From an uncultured SAR116 cluster alpha proteobacterium (lineage in GTDB: Bacteria; Pseudomonadota; Alphaproteobacteria; Puniceispirillales; Marisalimonadaceae), in assembly GCA_902592615.1 (NCBI GenBank), contig CACJFI010000010.1:1-51186 (forward strand): a DNA stretch of 51,186 nucleotides, given 5' to 3'. Within the stretch, counting starts at the first letter, position 1; each line of letters starts with the position of its first letter. Both the position numbers and the translations under genes were made by a program. Shown one piece after another: positions 35,438 through 43,066 of this stretch. The notes below the pieces were generated by a model. The model saw only the letters and a list, made by a program, of their open reading frames with translations, was not told the DNA's origin and did not search any database.

Positions 35438-36142
35438 TTATAAGGTTCGATTTAATCTGCTTTCTAATGTTTTAGTAAGTCTTTTGATTTCATTTTCAAG
35501 ATTTTGTCGTTCAAGCTCAAATTTATTTATATTTATTTTTTTTTCTATATATATTGGCTTCCCAAAACTATATATTCCTTTTGAAAATGGATAAGGTAAA
35601 ACAAAATTATCCCAAGAATTAATTATTTTATATTTTCTAGTAGCCCACACCAAAGGGATAATAGGCGTATTTGTCATTTGTGCTAGTTTTATAATACCTT
35701 CCTTTACTTTTTCTTTAGGTCCTTTAGGACCATCTGGTGTGATCGCTATACTTTCACCTAATTGTAAACATTTTACCATTTTCCTGAATGCCTGCATTCC
35801 TCCTTTTTTTGAGGAGCCTAGTATTACATTCATTCCAAGATATTGAAACGCTAGAGAGGTGATCATTCCATCAGAATGACTGGACTGAAGAGCATTAATT
35901 ACTCTATTTCTTGGCAAAAGATGAGGGCCTAAAAATAACTTATTGTGCCAGCAACAAAAAATATATTTATGTTTATTATCAAAAATTTTTGATTTTTTGC
36001 TTTGTTCAAAATATTCCCATCTAATTGAATGTAAAATTAATTTTGTGATAAAATAAAAGATAAAACCAATTAGTTTTTGGCCAGCACTAGTTTTACTAAA
36101 ACGTTTCAAAATACGCATTTTAAAATCCAAATTACTGCACAT
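35438..36142 (-). CDS. DUF374 lysophospholipid-acyltransferase-like protein
   Basis: A 234-residue predicted membrane-associated acyltransferase of the DUF374 type, which usually precedes waaA and lpxK in alphaproteobacteria. It has one N-terminal hydrophobic segment and CCWHNKLFL. It then has the histidine-containing HSDG, the conserved TPDGPKGP motif (near residues 132-139) and IIPLVWA. The biochemical reaction is not established for the family; a role in lipid A or phospholipid acylation is inferred from the neighbours. The start may instead be the ATG at 36118, which has GGAT a few bases upstream. First gene of the lipid A operon, divergent from the ABC exporter. Confidence 0.8.
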   Translation of the reverse strand: MCSNLDFKMRILKRFSKTSAGQKLIGFIFYFITKLILHSIRWEYFEQSKKSKIFDNKHKYIFCCWHNKLFLGPHLLPRNRVINALQSSHSDGMITSLAFQYLGMNVILGSSKKGGMQAFRKMVKCLQLGESIAITPDGPKGPKEKVKEGIIKLAQMTNTPIIPLVWATRKYKIINSWDNFVLPYPFSKGIYSFGKPIYIEKKININKFELERQNLENEIKRLTKTLESRLNRTL

Positions 36143-36246
36143 ATTTAAAATTGAGTATTAAATTAAATTTATACAAAACAAAATAACTATCTATACATAT
36201 AATTATTATTATAGATTAAAATAAATGATATAGTAATAGGATTGAT

Positions 36247-38001
36247 ATGAACACAAACCAAATGATAACAAACAAAAATAAAAGTTTAATTAGAGATTTT
36301 TGGAATGATTTTGTATCTAATTATAAGATTGATATAATTTTCGCTTTTATATTATTGGTTATTGTTGCTGCTACTGCTTCAATCTATCCTTACTTAATAC
36401 AATTGGTTTTCGATGGTTTACTAGATGATAATAGTAACTGGATTATTTTCCCTTTTATTATTGCTTTTGTCGCAATTATTAGAGGTATTGCAATGTTTTT
36501 CCAAATACGTCAAGTTTCTAAAATCTCATTATCAATCTCGGTAGACATACAAAAAAAACTAACTAAGCAATTGATAACCGCCGACTTGGATGAATTAAAT
36601 AAATTATCTTCGGGCAATCATGTTTCTAGAATAATGAACGATGTTATTTTAATTAGAGATGGTTTTGAGAGAACTATAAATAATTTAGTTAGGGATAGTT
36701 TTACAGTTATAGCATTATTGTTTTATTTAATTTGGTTAGATTGGCTTTTATCAATATTAGTTATAGTAATTTACCCACTAGCATTGAGACCTATTGTTAG
36801 GATTGGAAAAAAACAAAAGATCATAGCAACATCTCTTCAAGAACAAATGGAAATAGTTACTTCTACGCTTACTGAAATGATTCAAGGCATAAGAATGGTA
36901 AAATCGTATAATTTAGAGAATATGGAGATTAATAGATCCAAAGGTGTGTTAAACTCGTTATTTAAAAAAATGTTCAGTTTAGTAATTGGTAGAGCAAAAG
37001 TTTTGCCTATATTAGAAATTCTAGGAGGAGTTGCTGCAGCTTGTGTAATTGGTTTTGCAAGCTACCGGGTATCAATAGGTGAATTATCTCCTGGAAGTGT
37101 GGTGGGTTATGTAACGGCATTGTTAATGATTGCACAACCTGCCAGAGCATTGGGAACATTCAATACTGTTTTTCAAGAAGCTGTTTCTGCTTTAGGAAGG
37201 ATTTACACACAATTAACAATCACTCCAAAAGTTATTAGTTTATCTTCTGCTCCTAATTTAAAAATAGTAAAAAACAAACCACCAAAAATAACTTTTAAAG
37301 CAGTCAGTTTTGCATATAAAAAAAAGAACAAGGTTTTAGATAATATTAACTTTGTCGTTAATTCAGGATCAAAAGTTGCACTAGTAGGTCAAAGTGGTTC
37401 TGGAAAATCAACAATTATTAATTTAATTTCAAGATTTTATGACCCAATACATGGGCAAATTTTAATTAATGAAGAAAACATAAAGGATATTAGTTTAAAT
37501 TCACTTCGAAATAATATTTCATTGGTAAGCCAGGAAACTATAATTTATAACAAAAGTTTTATGGATAATATTAGATTTGGTAACTTAGACGCGCCAGACC
37601 ATAAAATCAAAAAAGCAGCAATGAATGCAGATATTCACGAATTTATAACTAATTCTTTAGATGGTTATAATACAGTTGTTGGAGAAGGCGGAAATACATT
37701 ATCTGGAGGGCAAAAACAGCGTTTATCAATTGCTAGAGCTATTCTGAAAGACGCTCCTATCTTACTTCTAGACGAGGCAACAAGCTCACTTGATTCTGAA
37801 ACTGAGAGCGAAATTAATAAAACACTTGAAACAATAACAAAGAATAAGACTACAATCACTATTGCGCATAAACTTTCCACAATAGTAAATTCAGACCAAA
37901 TAATTTTATTTAACAAGGGTAAAATTGTAGGAATAGGAAGCCATAAGGCATTAATTAAAAGTTCAAATTATTACAAAAAACTTTATAATTTAGGCACTTA
38001 A
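36247..38001 (+). CDS. MsbA-like ABC exporter (probable lipid A flippase)
   Basis: Half-size ABC exporter: six membrane segments (about 30-320) followed by an ATPase domain. The 584-residue protein has Walker A GQSGSGKST (381-389), the signature LSGGQKQR (485-492), Walker B ILLLDEAT with Asp509 and Glu510, and the H-loop IAHKLSTI. Length equals E. coli MsbA (582). Divergence from the lipid A-Kdo operon with a shared 104-base promoter region supports lipid A export. Multidrug exporters of the same family cannot be excluded by sequence alone. Confidence 0.8.
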   Translation: MNTNQMITNKNKSLIRDFWNDFVSNYKIDIIFAFILLVIVAATASIYPYLIQLVFDGLLDDNSNWIIFPFIIAFVAIIRGIAMFFQIRQVSKISLSISVDIQKKLTKQLITADLDELNKLSSGNHVSRIMNDVILIRDGFERTINNLVRDSFTVIALLFYLIWLDWLLSILVIVIYPLALRPIVRIGKKQKIIATSLQEQMEIVTSTLTEMIQGIRMVKSYNLENMEINRSKGVLNSLFKKMFSLVIGRAKVLPILEILGGVAAACVIGFASYRVSIGELSPGSVVGYVTALLMIAQPARALGTFNTVFQEAVSALGRIYTQLTITPKVISLSSAPNLKIVKNKPPKITFKAVSFAYKKKNKVLDNINFVVNSGSKVALVGQSGSGKSTIINLISRFYDPIHGQILINEENIKDISLNSLRNNISLVSQETIIYNKSFMDNIRFGNLDAPDHKIKKAAMNADIHEFITNSLDGYNTVVGEGGNTLSGGQKQRLSIARAILKDAPILLLDEATSSLDSETESEINKTLETITKNKTTITIAHKLSTIVNSDQIILFNKGKIVGIGSHKALIKSSNYYKKLYNLGT

Positions 38002-38008
38002 GAAAACA

Positions 38009-38671
38009 TTATTCTCTCTTCAAAAAATCATCTAATAATCTATTAACCCACCAAACAGATCGAAAATTACTCTCTAATTTTTCTGGATTATACTTTTCTT
38101 TAACCCAGTCCATAAACTTCATTTTATTATGTTTATATTGTTTTGCATATTCTTCAACAAAACTATCTAATACACCTGGTTTGGCCCATTTTACGTGAAG
38201 ATACTTCCAAGATAGTTGTTTTTTAGCAATATGAGGGTGTTCTTTTTTGTAAATTAGCATGTATAAAGCGCACATTATACCAGCTCTGTCAGCACCAGAT
38301 TTGCAATGTATTAAAGCTGGATATTCAATAGATTTGAATAATTTTTCAGCTTTAAATATCATATCTTTTTCAGGAGCTGCACGAGATCTTGCTCTAAAAT
38401 CTATTAATTTTATTTTGTATTTTTCACAAGCCTCATTTTCTAATAACCAGCCACCATCTTTTCTTATACCTCTTAAATTAATAATGGTTTTTATTCCAAG
38501 TTTAGCATAGTGTTTTATCCTAAGGGGTGTAGGCATATTTGACCTATACAATTTTTCATCAACTTGATGAAAATTGTGATAACAAAATCTCAAAAAACCA
38601 TGATCTTTAACAATCATATCTAACCAAGATAAAAATTTATTAAATTTTACTTTTCCTGATGTGTTATTCAA
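38009..38671 (-). CDS. Dual-specificity/tyrosine-type Cys-phosphatase
   Basis: A 220-residue cysteine phosphatase. The active-site loop is IHCKSGADRAG (His122, Cys123, Arg129), matching HC(X)5R. The N-terminal motif KLYRSNMPTPLRIKHYAKLGIKTIINLRG is typical of this bacterial DSP group, and Asp91 in DFRARS is a candidate general acid. No signal peptide is visible. It starts with TTG at 38671 immediately after the tldE stop (TAA then TTG), so translation is likely coupled. The substrate is unknown; lipid, protein and inositol phosphates are all possible in this superfamily. Confidence 0.78.
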   Translation of the reverse strand: MNNTSGKVKFNKFLSWLDMIVKDHGFLRFCYHNFHQVDEKLYRSNMPTPLRIKHYAKLGIKTIINLRGIRKDGGWLLENEACEKYKIKLIDFRARSRAAPEKDMIFKAEKLFKSIEYPALIHCKSGADRAGIMCALYMLIYKKEHPHIAKKQLSWKYLHVKWAKPGVLDSFVEEYAKQYKHNKMKFMDWVKEKYNPEKLESNFRSVWWVNRLLDDFLKRE

Positions 38672-40030
38672 TTAATTACCTGCGATTGTCATACCCTCGA
38701 TTAATATTGTTGGACAATTTATAGAATGGGAAAAATCAAGATCATTAGCAGGTTTGAGTGTCATAAACATTTCTTTTAAATTACCTGCTATCGTTGCTTC
38801 TGTAATAGGAGTTGATAATTCACCATTTTTTATCCAAAAACCACTAGCACCTCGGCTATAATCACCAGTAACCATTGATATACTGCTACCAATCATATCT
38901 GTTACATAAAAACCATTACCTATACCAGAAATAAGGTTTTCAGGTGTATCTTCACCGGGTGATAGAATCAGATTAGTTACGCCAGGTGCAGGAGGACCAC
39001 TGATGCCTCTTTTTGCATTTGCAGTTGGTGAAATATTTAATTGCTTTGCAGATGATAAATCTAATAGCCAATTTTGAAGTACTCCATCCTTAATTAAAAC
39101 ATGTTTGGATGCACCTAAGCCTTCTGCGTCAAACAATCTTGAACCTAAACCCCTTTTAAGAAAAGGGTCGTCAATTAAATCAACAGATTCGTTTGCTATT
39201 TTTTGATTTAAGGAATCTTTTAAAAAACTAGTTTTGCGTGCTATTGATGTTCCATTGACAGCTGATGCAAAGTGACTTGCAATTGACCTAGATACTCTTG
39301 GGTCAAATATAACAGGATATTGTCCAGTAACTGGTTTTTCTGCGCCAATTCTAGCTAATGTTTTCTTTGCAGCCTCATGACCAATTTTTTTTCTATCTTT
39401 CAGATCTTCACCATAAACTTTTGAAGAGTAGTCGTAATCTCTTTCCATTTTCCCATTTTTTTCTGCAATAACAACAACTGATACGCTATGATTAGATCTT
39501 TTTGATGATCCAAAAAAACCATTTGACGTCATCAAGAGTGTTTCGCCTTCACCCCAGGAAGAGTCTGCACCATCACTATTTGTAATACCTTTTACACTTA
39601 AGGCTATATCTTCAACTTCTGACGCTCTATCTCTAATGGTATCAATACCTGGTTCTACAGAATCATAACTATCAATAAAATTATCTTTTTGTATTGGAAA
39701 TCGTTGAAGTATTTCTTTGTTGGCTATAAGGCTATATTCATCTTCTGGAGCAATTTTTGCCATTTCAACGGCTCTTTTTGCAACCTCTTTCAAAGATTCT
39801 TCAGAATTCTCATTTGTTGAAACTGATGATATTTTATTATCAACAAAGACTCTTAATCCGGTATCAAAGTCCTCATACCTTTGAATATTTTCATCTTTAC
39901 CTAGCCTTCTAGTAATCGATACACCTCTACTTCTTGACAAAACACAGTCTGCACTGGTTGCGCCATTTGTAATAGCTGTATCAATAAGAAGGTTCATGAT
40001 ATCCTTATCATTAAGTTTTTTTGTAGACAT
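38672..40030 (-). CDS. pmbA: TldE/PmbA metallopeptidase subunit
   Basis: Subunit of the TldD/TldE heterodimeric protease, which unfolds and cleaves small peptides; in E. coli it matures microcin B17 and degrades CcdA. The 452-residue protein matches the family length. It has GATSADCVLSRSRG near the start, GLRVFVDNK, the GGEG-like region and the ending with SGFWIKNGELSTPITEATIAG, which corresponds to the strand shared by the family. The zinc-binding HExxxH is not seen here, as expected for TldE; that motif belongs in TldD. The tldD gene itself lies at the far end of the window, about 10.6 kb away, partial. Confidence 0.92.
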   Translation of the reverse strand: MSTKKLNDKDIMNLLIDTAITNGATSADCVLSRSRGVSITRRLGKDENIQRYEDFDTGLRVFVDNKISSVSTNENSEESLKEVAKRAVEMAKIAPEDEYSLIANKEILQRFPIQKDNFIDSYDSVEPGIDTIRDRASEVEDIALSVKGITNSDGADSSWGEGETLLMTSNGFFGSSKRSNHSVSVVVIAEKNGKMERDYDYSSKVYGEDLKDRKKIGHEAAKKTLARIGAEKPVTGQYPVIFDPRVSRSIASHFASAVNGTSIARKTSFLKDSLNQKIANESVDLIDDPFLKRGLGSRLFDAEGLGASKHVLIKDGVLQNWLLDLSSAKQLNISPTANAKRGISGPPAPGVTNLILSPGEDTPENLISGIGNGFYVTDMIGSSISMVTGDYSRGASGFWIKNGELSTPITEATIAGNLKEMFMTLKPANDLDFSHSINCPTILIEGMTIAGN

Positions 40031-40136
40031 TTAAATTTTGTTCCTATGAAAAAGAAAATTTACAAAAGATTTATATATGCTTTATTAATATACTGTCTTA
40101 ATTGTTGCAACTTTATAAGTATATAAATAGGTAAAT

Positions 40137-41081
40137 ATGAAAAAGGATATTTTTATTGATGGAGAAACTGGCACAACAGGTTTGCAAGTTCATGAAAAGT
40201 TAAGTAAGCATCCAAATGTTAACATAATGTCAGTTGATAAATCTAAAAGAAAAGATATTTCTTATAAAAAAGAAATGTTAGCAAAATCTGATGTAACATT
40301 TTTGTGCTTACCTGATGAAATATCTATTGAAACTGCTAAAATTGCTGATGAACTAGGAGATAAATCTCCAATAATTATTGATGCTTCTACAGCCCATAGA
40401 ACTAACCTAAATTGGTCATACGGACTCCCAGAACTAGGAGAGAATTATAGAAAAAGTCTTGAAAATTCAAAACGCATTGCATCCCCCGGATGTTATTCTA
40501 CTGGGGCTAATGTTATTTTAAAACCGCTGATCACAAATGGCATTTTAAGTAAAAATATTCCAATTATTATAAATGCTGTTAGTGGTTATTCTGGTGGTGG
40601 AAAATCAATGATTAATTATTTTAAGGAAACAGATCATGTGCCTTTTTTTAATTATGGACTTAAATTAAATCACAAACATTTACCAGAAATAATGTATCAT
40701 AGTAAACTTAATATAACTCCAATTTTCAGTCCATCTGTTGGTGATTTTATTCAAGGGATGATCGTCTCTATACCTCTACATTTTTCATGGTTTAATGAGA
40801 AAGTAGATACCGAAAAAATACAACACTTAATGGAACAGTTTTACTTTAAATCTAACTTTATCAAGGTTTTAAAAAAGGATGAAGGTATCAGTGATAAAGG
40901 ATATTTTAGGCCAGACAATTTAGTTGGAACAAATCGTCTTGATATTAGTGTTTTCGGAAATGACGATAATGATCAGTTAATTATTTCTTCTAGGCTAGAT
41001 AATTTGGGAAAGGGTGCATCTGGCGCTGCCATACAATCTATGAATATCGCATTAGGTTATGATGAAACTCTAGGTTTATAG
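40137..41081 (+). CDS. argC: N-acetyl-gamma-glutamyl-phosphate reductase, type 2
   Basis: Arginine biosynthesis: reduces N-acetylglutamyl phosphate to the semialdehyde with NADPH. The 314-residue length marks the short (type 2) ArgC. It has the N-terminal motif DGETGTTGLQV (8-18), the active-site Cys119 in SPGCYSTGAN, and GYSGGGKSMI. The late KHLPEIMYH contains the catalytic His. Divergent from tldE. An unrecognised protein starts 14 bases after its stop, so the two are probably co-transcribed. Confidence 0.93.
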   Translation: MKKDIFIDGETGTTGLQVHEKLSKHPNVNIMSVDKSKRKDISYKKEMLAKSDVTFLCLPDEISIETAKIADELGDKSPIIIDASTAHRTNLNWSYGLPELGENYRKSLENSKRIASPGCYSTGANVILKPLITNGILSKNIPIIINAVSGYSGGGKSMINYFKETDHVPFFNYGLKLNHKHLPEIMYHSKLNITPIFSPSVGDFIQGMIVSIPLHFSWFNEKVDTEKIQHLMEQFYFKSNFIKVLKKDEGISDKGYFRPDNLVGTNRLDISVFGNDDNDQLIISSRLDNLGKGASGAAIQSMNIALGYDETLGL

Positions 41082-41095
41082 AAATATAATTTAAT

Positions 41096-41872
41096 ATGAA
41101 ATATGATAATCAAGAAATTACTGAAGAATTGTTTCCTAATTTTTCAACATTTAATAGAGCTATAAACTATCCATATTTTGCACCTAATTATTCATTTTCA
41201 TTTTATAAAGGTGAATTTATTAAGGGTATTTGCGATGACTTAAATAATAGAATACCAATTTTATCAGTTGGTTCTAATAGATCACCATATCAATTAAAAA
41301 GAAAATTTTCATTGAATCAGGATATTTGTGTCACGCCTGCTATTTTAAAAGACTCTGATATAGTTTATGCAGCATCTTTATCATCCTATGGATCAATGCC
41401 AGCTACCCAATGGCCTAGTTGGGGAACTGAAGTAGATCTGAATGTAATATGGCTAAATGAGGAACAATTAGAAATTATGCATTTAAGTGAAGCATTAGGA
41501 GTTGCTTACGATTTCGTAAAGTTAAGATTAGGCACGGTTAAAATAAAAGATTTTAAATATGCAAAACAAATATATGGATATGTCTCAATTGCAGGTGTTT
41601 TTCCATTTTACGATAATAAACCCAAAAGGTTATCCAAAATTAATGCTAAGAATGTTGCATTAAAAAGTTATAGTGAAAAAAAAGCGTTATTATCTTTAAT
41701 TCATAGTCTCGGCATTGAAGAAAATAAATTATCAGAATGGATTTATAAAGTTGTTAGCAATAAAGCTTATAGAGTTAGTATTCACGAAAAACTTAAGTCA
41801 AATGCTATGAAACCAAAAAATCCTGATTGGGAAATTGTAAAAAAAAGTGTTCGTGGTAACTTAATAATTTAA
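41096..41872 (+). CDS. Unrecognised protein resembling the gamma-glutamylcyclotransferase fold
   Basis: A 258-residue soluble protein without a signal peptide or membrane segment; I do not recognise a named family. The central part follows the order of landmarks in human gamma-glutamylcyclotransferase as I recall it. These are VGSNRSPYQL (GSN 59-61) for the substrate loop YGSN, PAILKDSDIVY for the next strand, MPATQWPSWGTEV for the hairpin, and VIWLNEEQLEIMHLSEAL with Glu132 at the place of the catalytic Glu. The Tyr of YGSN is replaced by Val. The C-terminal 90 residues are Lys-rich. It is 14 bases after argC and followed by a terminator-like hairpin. Fold assignment is inference; no function is assigned. 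Confidence 0.55.
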   Translation: MKYDNQEITEELFPNFSTFNRAINYPYFAPNYSFSFYKGEFIKGICDDLNNRIPILSVGSNRSPYQLKRKFSLNQDICVTPAILKDSDIVYAASLSSYGSMPATQWPSWGTEVDLNVIWLNEEQLEIMHLSEALGVAYDFVKLRLGTVKIKDFKYAKQIYGYVSIAGVFPFYDNKPKRLSKINAKNVALKSYSEKKALLSLIHSLGIEENKLSEWIYKVVSNKAYRVSIHEKLKSNAMKPKNPDWEIVKKSVRGNLII

Positions 41873-41889
41873 TCTCAATTATTAGATAT

Positions 41890-41915
41890 GATTTTTTTTG
41901 TTAAAAAATCTTTTT
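41890..41915 (+). terminator. Terminator-like hairpin after the argC operon
   Basis: GATTTTTT (41890-41897) pairs with AAAAAATC (41903-41910) around a TTGTT loop, followed by five T. The stem is AT-rich and therefore weak, but the placement 18 bases after the stop fits a rho-independent terminator. Confidence 0.5.
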
Positions 41916-42032
41916 GCTATTAAAAGTTATGCTTATCTTAATTTTTAGGAACACAAAAAATACACAAAATTATTAAAATTTGACCATTAAATCCCTTAAG
42001 ATTCAAAAATTTACTTAATTTTTTATTAAAAA

Positions 42033-42047
42033 TGATAATTGTTATCA
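42033..42047. promoter_or_regulatory. 7-1-7 inverted repeat resembling a Fur-type box
   Basis: TGATAAT, T, GTTATCA: a 15-base repeat with 6 of 7 Watson-Crick pairs and one T-G. It is close to the Fur 7-1-7 consensus (TGATAAT-n-ATTATCA). It lies about 183 bases before the rhodopsin start, so it could control that gene or be chance in AT-rich DNA. Confidence 0.4.
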
Positions 42048-42180
42048 AAAAATAAACCATTATAAAACAACAAGTTAACAAAAAACACCAAAAAAAAATG
42101 CATTTAAATTACTTTTATTTGTTGCCTAACCACAAATTCCCTTTTATTGTTTTGGCTAAATGTGCTAATTTGCATTGAAT

Positions 42181-42194
42181 CTAGCAGTTGCTAG
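42181..42194. promoter_or_regulatory. Perfect palindrome just upstream of the proteorhodopsin gene
   Basis: CTAGCA-GT-TGCTAG: two perfect 6-base arms with a 2-base centre, 35 bases before the rhodopsin ATG. CTAG is rare in many bacterial genomes, and two copies in 14 bases of AT-rich spacer stand out. An operator or an mRNA 5' hairpin are both possible. Confidence 0.45.
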
Positions 42195-42229
42195 AAATTA
42201 AACATGACAAGTATAAGGGGAGTTTATAA

Positions 42230-42994
42230 ATGTCTTTTTTAAAATATTTAATACCGGCTAGTTTTTTAGCCTTACTTCCAACACTTTCATTTGCAGGGTC
42301 ACACGGTGCTAATCTAGACCCAGGTGATGCTGTTGGTATAAGTTTCTGGATAATATCTATTTCCATGGTTGCAGCAACTGTTTTTTTCTTAATGGAATCA
42401 TTGAGAGTTAAAGGCAAGTGGAGAACATCTCTAGTTGTTGGCGCTCTTGTTACCTTAGTTGCTGGAGTTCACTATTTCTACATGAGAGAAATTTGGGCAG
42501 CCACAGGAGAATCACCAACTGTATTTAGATATGTAGATTGGATAATTACAGTTCCACTTCAAATGATAGAATTCTACTTGATTTTAGCAGCATGTACAGC
42601 AGTTGCTGGTGGCGTGTTCTGGAGATTATTTCTTGGATCTTTAGTAATGTTAATTGGTGGATATCTAGGTGAGGCTGGTTTTATAAATGCAACTGTTGGT
42701 TTTGTAATAGGAATGGCTGGATGGATATTCATTCTATATGAAATATTTGCTGGTGAAGCTAGTAAAATAAGTGCAGAAAGTGCACCTGAATCCGTTCAAT
42801 CTGCTTTTAATACAATGAAATGGATTGTTACAATTGGTTGGGCAATTTACCCAATCGGTTATTTCATGGGTTACATGATGGGCGGAGCTGACGCAAACAG
42901 CTTAAATTTTATTTATAACATAGCTGATGTTATTAACAAAATTGCTTTCTGTTTAGCGATATGGGCAGCAGCAACCACAGAATCCGATGCGTAA
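42230..42994 (+). CDS. Proteorhodopsin, blue-light-tuned proton pump
   Basis: Light-driven outward proton pump of the inner membrane. The 254-residue protein has a signal peptide (cleavage near residue 22, SFA/GS) and seven helices. Key residues correspond to green proteorhodopsin with an offset of six: His81 (H75), proton acceptor Asp103 (D97), Thr107 (T101), proton donor Glu114 (E108) and retinal Schiff-base Lys237 (K231). The tuning position is Gln111 (position 105), which indicates blue absorption. The helix E position that must be Gly to bind a carotenoid antenna is Phe158, so no antenna is expected. The ribosome site is strong and a strong terminator follows, so the gene is probably transcribed on its own at a high level. 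Confidence 0.97.
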   Translation: MSFLKYLIPASFLALLPTLSFAGSHGANLDPGDAVGISFWIISISMVAATVFFLMESLRVKGKWRTSLVVGALVTLVAGVHYFYMREIWAATGESPTVFRYVDWIITVPLQMIEFYLILAACTAVAGGVFWRLFLGSLVMLIGGYLGEAGFINATVGFVIGMAGWIFILYEIFAGEASKISAESAPESVQSAFNTMKWIVTIGWAIYPIGYFMGYMMGGADANSLNFIYNIADVINKIAFCLAIWAAATTESDA

Positions 42995-43016
42995 GCATTA
43001 ACAAAACTAAAACAAA

Positions 43017-43049
43017 AGCCTGTAGGCAAACCTACAGGCTTTTTTTTTA
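43017..43049 (+). terminator. Strong rho-independent terminator after proteorhodopsin
   Basis: AGCCTGTAGG (43017-43026) pairs perfectly with CCTACAGGCT (43031-43040), loop CAAA, followed by about nine T. This is the best terminator in the window. The crtI ATG is only about 18 bases beyond it, so crtI expression would depend on read-through or a promoter within the terminator region. Confidence 0.93.
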
Positions 43050-43066
43050 TATGGTTAACAATTTAT

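Larger units (their letters stand above)
41916..42229 (+). promoter_or_regulatory. Leader/promoter region of the proteorhodopsin gene
   Basis: A 314-base non-coding stretch, A-rich, upstream of the rhodopsin gene. It holds two clean inverted repeats (listed separately) and a strong ribosome site AAGGGGAG (42215-42222) 7 bases before the ATG. A TTGGCT (42152-42157) followed after 17 bases by TTGAAT (42175-42180) is a possible but poor promoter. No small ORF with support is seen. Confidence 0.5.

Noticed and set aside
42230-42994. Xanthorhodopsin-like carotenoid antenna binding
   Set aside because: The helix E position that must be Gly is Phe158, so the opening for a carotenoid ring should be blocked.
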